Assembly: GCA_902363665.1 (NCBI GenBank)
Contig: CABJAW010000003.1
Location: 248,001 to 312,000, forward strand
Reading direction: 5' to 3'
DNA length: 64,000 bases
Source of the DNA: Lachnospiraceae bacterium
Lineage (GTDB): Bacteria > Bacillota > Clostridia > Lachnospirales > Lachnospiraceae
Shown one piece after another: positions 35,046-44,490 of this stretch. A program made the translations under genes and the position numbers. The first letter of the stretch is position 1, and the number at the start of each line of letters is the position of its first letter. The notes beneath the pieces are model-generated. The model made no database searches. It was not told the origin of the DNA and saw only the letters and a program-made list of their open reading frames with translations.

Positions 35046-36392
35046 TCAGGCTTCCGATGGCTGAACAGTCATCTTCTCATCGGTAACTTCGAGCTCGCAG
35101 GAATAAAACTCTTTCGTCAGTTCAATGAGGTATGCCGTGTCTTTTGTTCCCGCCATCTCATACGGCGAATGCATTGCCAGCTGCGGCAGACCGATATCGA
35201 CCGCCTGCAGGGACACCTGCGTATTGGAAATATTTCCGAGTGTCGAACCTCCTGCCATATCGGAGCGGTTTGTGTACACCTGATACGGCACATTCGCGTG
35301 GCGGCACAGAAGCTTCAGAACTGATGCACTGCGGCCATCGGAAGTGTATTTCTGGTTGGCATTGAATTTGATCACCACGCCCTGGTTCATCTGCGGACGG
35401 TTCACCGGATCTGCTTTTTCCGGGTGATTCGGATGCAGTGCATGTGCGTTGTCCCCGGAAATCAGAAAGCTTCCTGCCACTGCCCGGAAATAGTCCTCCT
35501 GTGATCCACCGCGTGCTGCATTGATACGGGTAAGCACATCCGCAAGAAACGTGGATGCTGCCCCCTGGCGTGATTCACTTCCGGTTTCCTCGTTGTCAAA
35601 TGCACCGTAAACGGACACAGCGCGGTGCTGCGGCGCATTCAGGAATCCGATCAGTGAGCCGTACATGCACTGCAGGTCATCGAGCCGCGGCGCGGCCAGA
35701 AACTCTTCGTTTGCTCCGATAAAGGTTCCACGCTGGCGGTTATAAAGAAAGAGATCCATGCTCAGGATCGCCTCTTCCTGCACGCCTATCTCGCGGGCAA
35801 TCAGCGGGCACAAAGATTCTTTTGCGGATTCATCCCCAAATACCGGACACAGGTCTGTCTGCACATTGTACTTCATACCCTCATTCGCTTCGCGGTTCAT
35901 ATGGATTGCCACGCTTGGGATCATCAGAAGATCCCGGTCAATCTGAACGAGGCGTGTCTCAATAGAATTCTCTGTCTGCACCAGGACTCTTCCAGCCAGT
36001 GACAGCGGACGGTCAAACCACGGCGCACGAAGTGCGCCGCCGTACTGCTCTACATTCAATTTTGTATACCCTGCCGTGCCAGAGAGCTGCGGACCTTCTT
36101 TTACTTTAAATGATGGCGAATCCGTATGGCTGCAGAAGAGACGAAATGCGGTCTCCTGTTCCCCTGGGATACAGAACGCAATCAGCGAAGAGCCGTTGCG
36201 CGTCACATAATATTTTCCGTTTGGTTCCAGATCCCACGCGCTACTCTCTGCAAGGCGGACAAAGCCTTCTTTTTCCAACATCTCAGAGGCAGTTCTTACT
36301 GCATGAAAGCTGGTCGGACTCTGTTTTACAAAATCAAGGAGTCCCTTGGAAGTTTCCTTAAATGGAAATTTTATTTTCTCTTCTGTACACAC
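35046..36392 (-). CDS. M18 family aminopeptidase
   Basis: A 448-residue zinc aminopeptidase of the aspartyl-aminopeptidase (M18) type. Metal ligands and catalytic residues are visible: CSHTDSPSFKVK (His, Asp), RLDDLQCMYG (Asp bridging), DNEETGSESRQGA (two Glu) and ISGDNAHALHPNHPEK, with the final His in MHSPYEMAG. It is cytoplasmic and releases N-terminal acidic or neutral residues in peptide turnover. The start is the GTG at 36392, for which only a weak ribosome site (AAAGAA) is present; no better one was found within the conserved N-terminus. Single gene between terminators. Confidence 0.9.
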   Translation of the reverse strand: MCTEEKIKFPFKETSKGLLDFVKQSPTSFHAVRTASEMLEKEGFVRLAESSAWDLEPNGKYYVTRNGSSLIAFCIPGEQETAFRLFCSHTDSPSFKVKEGPQLSGTAGYTKLNVEQYGGALRAPWFDRPLSLAGRVLVQTENSIETRLVQIDRDLLMIPSVAIHMNREANEGMKYNVQTDLCPVFGDESAKESLCPLIAREIGVQEEAILSMDLFLYNRQRGTFIGANEEFLAAPRLDDLQCMYGSLIGFLNAPQHRAVSVYGAFDNEETGSESRQGAASTFLADVLTRINAARGGSQEDYFRAVAGSFLISGDNAHALHPNHPEKADPVNRPQMNQGVVIKFNANQKYTSDGRSASVLKLLCRHANVPYQVYTNRSDMAGGSTLGNISNTQVSLQAVDIGLPQLAMHSPYEMAGTKDTAYLIELTKEFYSCELEVTDEKMTVQPSEA

Positions 36393-36532
36393 GTTCTTTA
36401 TAAATCTAATTTTCTTTTGCGATAATTAGATTTCTCCTTTCCTCCGAATTTGGGCAGATTGTTCTGACTATTGATTTATCATTGCAAATATCTGTTTTGA
36501 CTTTCTGGTAAAACAGGGAATCCGTCTTCGTA

Positions 36533-38530
36533 TTATTTACTTACAACTGTCCCGTTCACATCAATGACCGGAATCTCTGCTTCCTGCGCATACGCATATA
36601 CGGTATCCAACAGTTCTTCGATCATGGAATCCGGAATGCAGAGAATTGCATCTGCCTCTCCGACCAGATCAGAAGCCGCAAAATCGATATCCTGTCTTTC
36701 TTCGACGCATACAGTCTGAAGCTCATAGCCAAGCGACGAGGCAAGTGTCTCATATTCTGCAAGTTCTGTCTTTGCCGTTTTGTTATCCTTCGCATAGAGA
36801 ATTCCGACGCAGACAGCTTCCGGCGCTGCCTCTTTTAATGCATCAAACTGCGCCTGCGGGGTGGCCTGTACCGCCTGTCTTGTTTCTGCATCAGCCCTTG
36901 CTTCCGTAATAGCTTCCGTTTCGGTTTCAGATTCCGCTTCTGTAGCCGTTTCGGTTTCGGATATCATTTCTGTCTGTGTTTCCTCTTCACTTGCAGATTC
37001 AGTCACGATTTCTGTCACTGCCTCGGTTGCAGCTTCCGTCTCGCTTTCCGTAACTGCCATGGTTTCCGGCTCCTCACCATCCGTTTCCGTTACAGCTTCT
37101 GTCTCCGTTTCACTCTCAGTTTCCGGCATCGTTTCCGCTTCGGTCTCATTCATGGTCTGCGCTTCGGTCTCTCCCGTAAGCGCTGCTGCTTCTGCAGTAA
37201 GCAGATCATTTCCACTATCCTCAGCCTTTTCCAGATACTCAGAGCGAACGTATCCATCCACAACCTCTGCTTTCTCCTGTTCAAGGTAGCGAACCTTTGA
37301 CCAGCCGTTTGACAGCTGCTCCTCTACAAGTACCGGATCTTTCTCCAGATAAGCGCCAAGTTTCTCTGAATCAGGATCCGACTCTTTGCGTACATTTACT
37401 TTTTCTTTTGCAAGGTACCGTTTTTGGGCATCTGCCAGATACTCTGTCTTCACACAGCCATTTTCCAGGCCGTCAGCTGCCGCAAAACGGATTTCACTCC
37501 ATTCGCCGTTTTCTGATACCTGAAGCACCGCTTCTCCCGGATACAGTACGGCGATCCTGCCAGAATCCACGCTTGCTTCCCTGCGAACAATAATGACATC
37601 ATTTACCGTTCGGAGCGGATTCTTATTTGTTTCCTCTTCGGATATCATCGCTTCTGATTCCTGGGATTCAGTCTCTGTCTCCGCCTCTGCTTTTCTGAGC
37701 GTTTCTGTCGTCTCTTCGGTTTCCGGCAACTGCCCTGTTTCGGTTTCCGCTGCAGGCTCCTCCGCCTTCGTCTCTGCTTCCATTTTTTCGGTTTCTGCTG
37801 CAGGCTTTGTATTCTCTGTCGGTTTTGTTTCTGATTTTACTTCCGCTTCCGTTTCCTGCGCAGCTTCTGTCTCCTTCGCAGCAGTCAGGATTTCTGTCTG
37901 CTGCATCAGGCCACTGTTTCCAGATGTATTTCCCGTTTCCAGACTTGCCTGAAGAAAGCCGTTCCCTTCCTTTTCCGTCTCCTGCCGTTTCTTTGGCTCT
38001 GTCTCTCTTTGTTTTGACGGAGTTTTCCGCTCAGTTTCTTTCTGTTTCTCGGACTGTTTTTCAGTTTCTTTATCCGGCGCTTTTTTCTCAGACTGCTTTT
38101 CGGTCTCTTTACCGGCTTTTTTCTTCTCGGTCTGTTTCTCTGTCTCCTTCTTTTCTGTCTGTTTCTCAGTATTTGTCTGTGGCGTTTCGGTCTGCACACC
38201 GGCTTTTGTCTCCGGCTCAGCTAGGACATCCTCTTCTGAGATGCCGGCTTTCGTCTCTGCTTCCGTTTCAACTGAAACAGCAAGGTCCAGTTCCGTCGCA
38301 AGCTCTGATGCTGCCTCAGATTCGCTTTCTGATTCACTCGCTGTCTCAGACTCGGTCTCTGTTTCCGTTTCCGTTTCAGATTCCGTCTCCGTTTCTGTTT
38401 CGCCTACTACCTCAACTCCTGCGATTTCGACAGAAGTCGGCTCTGTCTCTTTTTCTTTGGAACCGCAGCCGGATACCATCAGCATAACCGCCGATATTCC
38501 AATGACGGATCTTAAAAATCTGTTTTTCAT
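36533..38530 (-). CDS. Lipoprotein with Glu/Thr/Ser-rich linkers, two SH3b domains and a substrate-binding-like tail
   Basis: A 665-residue exported protein. Residues 1-22 are a lipoprotein signal ending LMVSGCGS, Cys22 being lipidated. Residues about 35-300 and 445-560 are low-complexity repeats of Glu, Thr, Ser and Lys (ETETESETETE, EKQTEKKETEK). Two bacterial SH3-like segments (about 310-440: NDVIIVRREASVDSG, KEKVNVRKESDPDS) could bind cell wall. The last 100 residues (VCVGILYAKDNKTAKTELA, AILCIPDSMIEELL) resemble part of an ABC-type periplasmic binding fold. It has no operon partner. The low-complexity parts are probably extended spacers through the wall. I do not recognise a defined function. 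Confidence 0.7.
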   Translation of the reverse strand: MKNRFLRSVIGISAVMLMVSGCGSKEKETEPTSVEIAGVEVVGETETETESETETETETESETASESESESEAASELATELDLAVSVETEAETKAGISEEDVLAEPETKAGVQTETPQTNTEKQTEKKETEKQTEKKKAGKETEKQSEKKAPDKETEKQSEKQKETERKTPSKQRETEPKKRQETEKEGNGFLQASLETGNTSGNSGLMQQTEILTAAKETEAAQETEAEVKSETKPTENTKPAAETEKMEAETKAEEPAAETETGQLPETEETTETLRKAEAETETESQESEAMISEEETNKNPLRTVNDVIIVRREASVDSGRIAVLYPGEAVLQVSENGEWSEIRFAAADGLENGCVKTEYLADAQKRYLAKEKVNVRKESDPDSEKLGAYLEKDPVLVEEQLSNGWSKVRYLEQEKAEVVDGYVRSEYLEKAEDSGNDLLTAEAAALTGETEAQTMNETEAETMPETESETETEAVTETDGEEPETMAVTESETEAATEAVTEIVTESASEEETQTEMISETETATEAESETETEAITEARADAETRQAVQATPQAQFDALKEAAPEAVCVGILYAKDNKTAKTELAEYETLASSLGYELQTVCVEERQDIDFAASDLVGEADAILCIPDSMIEELLDTVYAYAQEAEIPVIDVNGTVVSK

Positions 38531-38591
38531 CGTTCTATCATCCTCTCTTTTCTGTCCGAATGTTGTCCCCGATTTTTAAACCGAATCAAAC

Positions 38592-38622
38592 AAGCCTCGT
38601 TTTGGACTGCGAAACGAGGCTT
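38592..38622. terminator. Perfect 11-bp hairpin between pnp and the lipoprotein gene
   Basis: AAGCCTCGTTT (38592-38602) pairs with AAACGAGGCTT (38612-38622). Short T runs follow on either side; a second, stronger terminator lies at 38676-38710. Confidence 0.6.
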
Positions 38623-38675
38623 TTGCCTATCCGATTTTAGCCTTTCCCCAAACCTACAGCTTTCTGGTCAATGCT

Positions 38676-38710
38676 ATAAAAAAGAAGGCGCCCCAGTTTC
38701 CTGAGGCGCA
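38676..38710 (-). terminator. pnp terminator
   Basis: Minus strand GCGCCTCAG-GAAA-CTGGGGCGC followed by CTTCTTTTTT, about 80 nt after the pnp stop. Confidence 0.85.
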
Positions 38711-38791
38711 AGATTTCTGACTATCTTACGACCGTCAGCTTCTTCGTATCGGTCCAAGCCTTAACCTTATTCCGATATTTTATGTTGACTA

Positions 38792-40876
38792 TTATTTTAC
38801 ATCCTTAATACTGAAGCTCATTCTGCCCTGCTTGTCTTTACCAAGGCAAACAACTTTTACATGATCACCCAGTGTCAGAACATCCTCCACACGGTTGATG
38901 CGCTCTTTTGCAATCTTGGAAATGTGTACCATTCCCTCTTTGCCCGGTGCAAACTCGATGAATGCGCCGAACTCCTTGATGCTGACTACATCACCTTCAA
39001 GGATCTGACCAGCTTCAAAATCGGTTACGATCATAGTGATCATCTTTGCAGCCTTGTCCATCATCTCCTGATCGGTGCCGCAGATGGAAACATTTCCGTC
39101 ATCTGTGATATCAATCTTCACACCAGTACGCTCAATGATCGTGTTGATCGTCTTTCCGCGCTGTCCAACTACATCACCAATCTTCTGCGGGTCGATCTGC
39201 ATGGAAATAATCTTCGGTGCATATTTGCTTACAGTCTCACGCGGCTTGCTGATGCACGGAAGCATGATCTCATTCAGGATATACTCACGTGCTTCACGGG
39301 TTCTTGCAATTGCTTCCTCGACAATAGCTCTCGTCAGGCCATGGATCTTGATATCCATCTGAATTGCCGTGATTCCCTCAAATGTACCGGCTACCTTGAA
39401 GTCCATATCGCCAAAGAAATCCTCAAGTCCCTGAATGTCTGTCAGAACGATGTAATCGTCGTCGGTCTCACCTGTAACCAGACCGCAGGAGATACCTGCA
39501 ACCGGCTTTTTGATCGGTACGCCTGCAGCCATAAGGGACATCGTAGATGCACAGATACTTGCCTGAGAAGTAGAACCGTTTGACTCAAAAGTCTCAGATA
39601 CGGTACGGATCGCATAAGGGAATTCTTCCTCCGACGGAAGTACCGGAATCAGCGCACGCTCTGCAAGTGCTCCGTGTCCGATCTCACGGCGTCCCGGTCC
39701 GCGGCTGACTTTTGTTTCTCCTACAGAGTAGGACGGGAAATTGTAATGATGCATATAACGCTTGCACTGAATGTTCTCATCCAGTCCGTCGATCTTCTGA
39801 ACCTCAGAAAGCGGAGCAAGTGTTGTAACGGTACAGATCTGTGTCTGACCTCTTGTAAACATAGCAGAACCATGTACTCTCGGAATGATATCCACTTCTG
39901 CAGCCAGCGGACGGATCTGTGTGATCGCACGTCCGTCCGGGCGCTTGTGATCTTTCAGGATCATCTTGCGGACGGTCTTCTTCTGGTACTGGTATACTGC
40001 CTCCGGAAGGATTGCAAGCCAGTCTTCCTGATCTGCAAATGCTTCCTCGAGCTTTGCCGTGATCTGGCGGATGTTCTCCTCACGAACCTGCTTTACATCG
40101 GTAAATACAGCTTCTTCCATCTCCTCCGGCGTGACGATCTCTTTCATCTTTGCAAAAAGCTCTTCCGGAACTGCGCAGCTCTCATACGTATGCTTCGGCT
40201 TTCCTACCTCAGCAACGATCTGATCAATAAATTTGATGATCTCAAGGTTTACCGCATGACACTTATAGATCGCATCAATCATCACTTCTTCTTTTACTTC
40301 ATTTGCGCCTGCCTCGATCATGATGACTTTTTCTCTTGTCGAAGCAACCGTCAGGCGAAGATCCCCCTTATCCCACTGAAGCTGAGACGGGTTGACGATC
40401 AGCTCGCCGTCTACCATACCCATCTGTGTCATTGCACACGGACCGTCAAACGGGATATCAGAAATGCAGGTAGAAATTGCGGCACCAAGCATCGCGGTCA
40501 GCTCCGGACGGCACTGCGGATCAACGGACATTACCATGTTGTTTAAGGTAACGTCGTTGCGGTAATCCTTCGGGAACAGCGGGCGCATCGGACGGTCGAT
40601 GACACGGGAGGTAAGTACAGCATTCTCAGATGCCTTACCCTCACGTTTGTTGAATCCGCCCGGAATCTTTCCTACCGAATAAAACTTTTCCTCATACTCA
40701 ACGCTGAGCGGGAAGAAATCAATGCCATCACGCGGCTTCTCAGAAGCTGTCGCGGTAGAAAGAACGGTAGTATCACCATAGTGCATGAATGCACATCCAT
40801 TTGCCTGCGCACCGACGCGTCCCACATCAACAGTGAGGGTTCTTCCGGCAAGCTCCATTGAAAAACTCTTGTACAT
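38792..40876 (-). CDS. pnp: Polyribonucleotide nucleotidyltransferase (PNPase)
   Basis: A 694-residue 3'-5' phosphorolytic exoribonuclease. Two RNase-PH-like halves: the first with FTRGQ-less GGFNKREGKASENAVL, the second with PRVHGSAMFTRGQTQ and the catalytic DFFGDMDFKVAGT. A KH domain (IGDVVGQRGKTINTIIERTG) and an S1 domain (LEGDVVSIKEFGAFIEF) follow near the C-terminus. The ATG at 40876 follows GGAGAA; a 7-codon upstream extension has no ribosome site. It follows rpsO, as in most bacteria, but a 142-bp MITE now separates the two. Length is normal. Confidence 0.97.
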   Translation of the reverse strand: MYKSFSMELAGRTLTVDVGRVGAQANGCAFMHYGDTTVLSTATASEKPRDGIDFFPLSVEYEEKFYSVGKIPGGFNKREGKASENAVLTSRVIDRPMRPLFPKDYRNDVTLNNMVMSVDPQCRPELTAMLGAAISTCISDIPFDGPCAMTQMGMVDGELIVNPSQLQWDKGDLRLTVASTREKVIMIEAGANEVKEEVMIDAIYKCHAVNLEIIKFIDQIVAEVGKPKHTYESCAVPEELFAKMKEIVTPEEMEEAVFTDVKQVREENIRQITAKLEEAFADQEDWLAILPEAVYQYQKKTVRKMILKDHKRPDGRAITQIRPLAAEVDIIPRVHGSAMFTRGQTQICTVTTLAPLSEVQKIDGLDENIQCKRYMHHYNFPSYSVGETKVSRGPGRREIGHGALAERALIPVLPSEEEFPYAIRTVSETFESNGSTSQASICASTMSLMAAGVPIKKPVAGISCGLVTGETDDDYIVLTDIQGLEDFFGDMDFKVAGTFEGITAIQMDIKIHGLTRAIVEEAIARTREAREYILNEIMLPCISKPRETVSKYAPKIISMQIDPQKIGDVVGQRGKTINTIIERTGVKIDITDDGNVSICGTDQEMMDKAAKMITMIVTDFEAGQILEGDVVSIKEFGAFIEFAPGKEGMVHISKIAKERINRVEDVLTLGDHVKVVCLGKDKQGRMSFSIKDVK

Positions 40877-40942
40877 ATCTTTTCTCCTTCTTAGCAAAGC
40901 AACGGCATCTGCAAGAGTCCGAAACTACTGAAAAAGAAATTT

Positions 40943-41084
40943 GTAACTGTTCAGAGCCAAGCAAAATTTCATAAAACGGGCGGAAAATGCTTGCATTTTT
41001 AAGCCTGTTTTTGAAATTTTATTTGGCGGATACGCCACACCGACGAAATGCGTAGCATTTTGGAGGTTGACTCTGAACAGTTAC
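40943..41084 (-). mobile_element. 142-bp MITE, copy 2
   Basis: The same length as copy 1 with only a handful of base changes (for example ACAGG to ACGGG and the right end TTGACTC for TTGGCTC). The flanks carry a different perfect 8-bp duplication, AGAAATTT (40935-40942 and 41085-41092). It lies between rpsO and pnp, in the 351-nt gap 40877-41227 that also holds the rpsO terminator. Confidence 0.93.
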
Positions 41085-41195
41085 AGAAATTTATATAAAT
41101 AAGAAGAAATTTCCTTTTCAGTGGTCTCGGGGAACTGCCTGCAGATTTGTTTTTGCATTTTTGTCTGTTTGAAATTTTCTGCCTTCACGTAGAAC

Positions 41196-41219
41196 AAGGG
41201 CGGAAATACTCCCGCCCTT
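41196..41219 (-). terminator. rpsO terminator
   Basis: AAGGGCGG pairs with CCGCCCTT, 8 nt after the rpsO stop on the minus strand; the following tract is only moderately T rich (GTTCT), so it may be leaky. Confidence 0.65.
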
Positions 41220-41227
41220 TTGAGTTC

Positions 41228-41494
41228 TTATTTTCTGATGCCAAGTTTTGCGATCAGTGCACGGTATCCTTCCAGATCCGTCTTCTTCAGGTATGCAAGA
41301 AGTCCACGTCTCTGACCTACCATCTTCAGAAGTCCTCTTCTGGAGTGATGATCCTTCGGATTGCTTTTCAGATGATCTGTCAGCTCCTGAATTCTTGCTG
41401 TCAGAACTGCGATCTGAACTTCCGGTGAACCTGTATCGCCCGGTTTTCTTGCATACTCATTGATGATTGCTGTTTTCTTTTCCTTTGAAATCAT
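41228..41494 (-). CDS. rpsO: 30S ribosomal protein S15
   Basis: An 88-residue S15, complete, with the typical [16 protein letters not shown] and [17 protein letters not shown] that contact 16S rRNA and bridge to 23S. It ends [12 protein letters not shown]. The ATG at 41494 follows AGGAGG. It has a near-consensus promoter (41586-41614) and an 85-nt leader with a stem (GATACT/AGTATC) where S15 could bind its own mRNA, as known in other bacteria; that is inference. It precedes pnp on the same strand. Confidence 0.97.
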   Translation of the reverse strand: MISKEKKTAIINEYARKPGDTGSPEVQIAVLTARIQELTDHLKSNPKDHHSRRGLLKMVGQRRGLLAYLKKTDLEGYRALIAKLGIRK

Positions 41495-41585
41495 GATGTT
41501 CTCCTCCTAAATAGAATCGCCTGATACTAAGAGAGCGGTCGGAGTATCCAAGCTTCTGAGTATCGGCTGAATTTCATACTGCTAA

Positions 41586-41614
41586 ACTATATCATAGAAA
41601 CGCAGAGGCGTCAA
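41586..41614 (-). promoter_or_regulatory. rpsO promoter
   Basis: Minus strand TTGACG, 17 nt, TATAGT. It overlaps the last codons of ribF. Confidence 0.8.
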
Positions 41615-42513
41615 CCAGAAAAATTGAAATATTGTTTCCCGAGCTGAATGTCTTTTTGCATCTGCTGTTTCAGTGATTCCACTGAATCGAATTTCTGTTC
41701 TGGGCGCTCATAGTGGCGCAGGCAGACCGTTGCCTCTTTCCCATAAACATCCTGATGAAAATCATACAGATACGTTTCCACGCCAAGAAAAGAACCGTCC
41801 ACGGTCGGTTTGTAGCCGATATTAGTTACACCGCAGTATTGATTTCCACCAGAAAATACATCGCTGTAATATACGCCACACGGGGGCAGGAGTTTTCCCG
41901 GCTCCGGAATCAGATTGACCGTCGGCATTCCAAGTCTGCGGCCAAGCTTTTTCCCATGCTGGACGATCCCGCTGACCGGATATTCATAACCGAGCAGTTC
42001 ACCCACCAGTTCCATATTTCCAAGTGCCAGTGATTCCCTTATATACGTACTGCTGATCTCCCGGCCATTAAAACACTCTTTTTCCATGACGATCACTTTC
42101 ATGTCATACGCCTCTTCCAGCGTTTTCAGAAAACCGGCATTACCTTTTCGGTTGTGTCCAAAATGAAAATCGGTACCGACCACCACATACTTCGCATGCA
42201 GCCGTTCTTTCAGCACTTCTTTCACAAATGTTTCCGGCTCCATCCCGAGAATTTCCGGGATAAAAGGACAGCGGATCAGATAATCGATATTGTATCTTTC
42301 CAGCCGTTCTTTTTTTTCCTCCGGTGAAAGCAGATACGGCCGTTCATCGGAAGCGAGCGCAAAAACGGCGGTCTGAACTTCCTCTTTTGATCCGAGTCTT
42401 AAAATCTCTTCGATCAGCTTCTGATGACCTCTGTGCAGTCCGTCGAACTTGCCTAAGGTCACCGCTGTTGGTCCGTCAGAATAAAAGTCCGTTGTATTGC
42501 AAAAATATCTCAT
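41611..42513 (-). CDS. ribF: Bifunctional riboflavin kinase / FAD synthetase
   Basis: A 300-residue enzyme that makes FMN and FAD from riboflavin. The N-terminal nucleotidyltransferase domain has AVTLGKFDGLHRGHQKLI (HxGH motif) and VGTDFHFGHNRKGN. The riboflavin-kinase domain (about 180-300) has GRRLGMPTVNL and YLYDFHQDVYGK. I take the ATG at 42513 (GGAG 6 nt upstream), the first residues being MRYFCNTT. It is last in the rimP-to-ribF operon, 32 nt after truB, a common Gram-positive pairing. Confidence 0.95.
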   Translation of the reverse strand: MRYFCNTTDFYSDGPTAVTLGKFDGLHRGHQKLIEEILRLGSKEEVQTAVFALASDERPYLLSPEEKKERLERYNIDYLIRCPFIPEILGMEPETFVKEVLKERLHAKYVVVGTDFHFGHNRKGNAGFLKTLEEAYDMKVIVMEKECFNGREISSTYIRESLALGNMELVGELLGYEYPVSGIVQHGKKLGRRLGMPTVNLIPEPGKLLPPCGVYYSDVFSGGNQYCGVTNIGYKPTVDGSFLGVETYLYDFHQDVYGKEATVCLRHYERPEQKFDSVESLKQQMQKDIQLGKQYFNFSG

Positions 42514-42545
42514 ACGCATCTCCAATGTAATGTACTCTTATCTTG

Positions 42546-43514
42546 TCACAGAAACATCTTGACCGGCCAGAGACAGTGTTTCTCACTGCGCCATTCATAA
42601 ACTGCCAGAAACGTCCGGGAAGCATCATAGACTCGAAAACGTATCCCATCTTCCATCTTGTTTTCGAATTCCTGCCTTTTTTCCAAGGCATCACCGTCCC
42701 AAGCCCCTTCTTTTACAAAAGTCTCCTGCAGGACTGTCTTCACAGCCAATTCAGGCCGGATCGGATTTCCATTTCGGACCGCCTTTTCTCCTGTCTCATT
42801 CAGCAAAAGAGCCTGATATTTCATAAAGACAGAATCCGTCGGACGGATAACCTCCTCCAGTCTTCCATCATCCCGTTTCTGCTCGATCTCGGAAAGACGC
42901 ACACTATCCTCCAGAATAAACGGCCCGACCTTTGTGCGCAGCAGCTTTTCCATACAGCCGCCGCAGCCAAGTGAGGCTCCGATGTCATGACAGAGCGTCC
43001 GGATATACGTTCCCTTTGAGCAGGTTACAGTCATTGTGACACGTGGAAAACGGATCTCATCAATCCGGATCTCTTTTATCGTCACCGGTCTTGCTTTCCG
43101 CTCTACCTCGATCCCCTGCCTTGCCAGCTCATACAGCTTTTTTCCGTTTACTTTCAAAGCCGAATACATCGGCGGAACCTGAAGAATATCTCCGGTAAAT
43201 CTTGCCGCGGCCTCACAGACTGCCTCTTCGCTGCAGACAACCGGATGCGTTTCCAGCACTTCTCCTGTCGTATCCTGCGTATCTGTCACGGTACCAAGCA
43301 GCAGAACAGCCTGATATGTCTTTTCTTTATCGGTCAGCAGCTCACATACTTTTGTTGCTTTTCCCAGACAAACCGGGAGGACACCTTCCGCTTCCGGATC
43401 CAGTGTCCCCGTATGTCCGATCTTTTTCATTTTTAAAATACCGCGCAGCTTTGCCACCACGTCATGGGAAGTAAAGCCACGCTCTTTATAAACATTGATA
43501 ATTCCGTCAGTCAC
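42546..43514 (-). CDS. truB: tRNA pseudouridine(55) synthase
   Basis: A 322-residue TruB, which makes pseudouridine 55 in the T-loop of tRNAs. N-terminal GFTSHDVVAKLRGI and IGHTGTLDPEAEGVLPVC hold the catalytic Asp. YQAVLLLGTVTDTQDTTG and KGTYIRTLCHDIG follow. The start is the GTG at 43514, 7 nt after GGAG, overlapping the end of nrnA by 8 nt. It ends about 32 nt before ribF. The C-terminal 80 residues are less conserved. Confidence 0.95.
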   Translation of the reverse strand: MTDGIINVYKERGFTSHDVVAKLRGILKMKKIGHTGTLDPEAEGVLPVCLGKATKVCELLTDKEKTYQAVLLLGTVTDTQDTTGEVLETHPVVCSEEAVCEAAARFTGDILQVPPMYSALKVNGKKLYELARQGIEVERKARPVTIKEIRIDEIRFPRVTMTVTCSKGTYIRTLCHDIGASLGCGGCMEKLLRTKVGPFILEDSVRLSEIEQKRDDGRLEEVIRPTDSVFMKYQALLLNETGEKAVRNGNPIRPELAVKTVLQETFVKEGAWDGDALEKRQEFENKMEDGIRFRVYDASRTFLAVYEWRSEKHCLWPVKMFL

Positions 43515-44490
43515 CGTTTTTCTCCTGACAAATCTGCTCTTCCATATGGTATGTAATGTTGTTTACCACATCGTATACACTTCCCTGCATCGTACAGCCG
43601 GCCGCACGTACATGACCGCCGCCGCCAAAGTAGCTTGCGATCTTTGCCACATCGACCGTTTCACGTGAACGCAGGCTGACCTTGAATTCCTGCGGCGCTG
43701 TCTCATAAAGGAAAATAGCGGCTTCGACCCCTGCTGTTCCCATCAGCACCTGCACAATGCCATCCAGATCCGACGGCTTCACACCATAGAATTCCATTTC
43801 TCTTTGACGCACTGCACTGAAAATGATCTTTCCATCCAGCAGAAGCACGCTTTCCAGAAGCGCACGGCCCAGGATCTGGTTCTGATAATACGTCTTGTCA
43901 TAATACGTATCGCTGATGATCTTGCTGCAGCGTACGCCAAACCGCATCAGTTTTGCTGCGGCCTCCATCGTTTCCGGAGAAGTGCAGGAGTGGCGGAACA
44001 CTCCGGTATCATGTACAATGCCCATATACAGCGCCTCTGCGCTCTCAAATGTAATCTTATCTTCATCGAGGAGATTGAAAACGATCTCCGATGTTGAACT
44101 GGCGTCCGGATAGATGCAGTTCAGATCCGCAAAACCCGCATTGCTGATGTGGTGATCGATACAGATGGTCCGTTTTGCGGTGTTTAAATACTTCACACCG
44201 TCTCCAAGCCGTTTTTCATCCGCACAGTCCAGGCTGAAGAAAAGATCATAGACCTTTTCTTCAGAGTAATCATGGCAGATTTCGTCTGTCCCGGCAATCA
44301 TATGATAAGACTCCGGAATTTTTTCCAGATATACCGTTACCTGAATCTCCGGATAATTCTGTCTCAGATACCAGTAAAGCCCCACACAGGAACCAACCGC
44401 ATCTCCATCCGGACGAATGTGGCCTGCAATTCCGACGGTTTTCACATTTTTGAGTTCTTTATCAAGATTCACTGTCCGCTCTATCTTCAT
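43507..44490 (-). CDS. nrnA: DHH-family oligoribonuclease / pAp phosphatase
   Basis: A 327-residue DHH/DHHA1 protein of the NrnA type. It degrades very short RNA and 3'-phosphoadenosine phosphate. Motifs: AGHIRPDGDAVGS, SLDCADEKRLG, CIDHHISNAGFAD and, in DHHA1, GGGGHVRAAG. I prefer the ATG at 44490, 7 nt after AGAGG; an ATG six nt earlier is too close to it. It overlaps the rbfA 3' end by about 29 nt and truB by 8 nt, so it is tightly coupled in translation. Confidence 0.93.
   Translation of the reverse strand: MKIERTVNLDKELKNVKTVGIAGHIRPDGDAVGSCVGLYWYLRQNYPEIQVTVYLEKIPESYHMIAGTDEICHDYSEEKVYDLFFSLDCADEKRLGDGVKYLNTAKRTICIDHHISNAGFADLNCIYPDASSTSEIVFNLLDEDKITFESAEALYMGIVHDTGVFRHSCTSPETMEAAAKLMRFGVRCSKIISDTYYDKTYYQNQILGRALLESVLLLDGKIIFSAVRQREMEFYGVKPSDLDGIVQVLMGTAGVEAAIFLYETAPQEFKVSLRSRETVDVAKIASYFGGGGHVRAAGCTMQGSVYDVVNNITYHMEEQICQEKNGD

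Noticed and set aside
38722..38790. Possible coding remnant after pnp (minus strand VKAWTDTKKLTVVR-like)
   Set aside because: Only about 22 codons, no start or ribosome site; a chance frame cannot be excluded.
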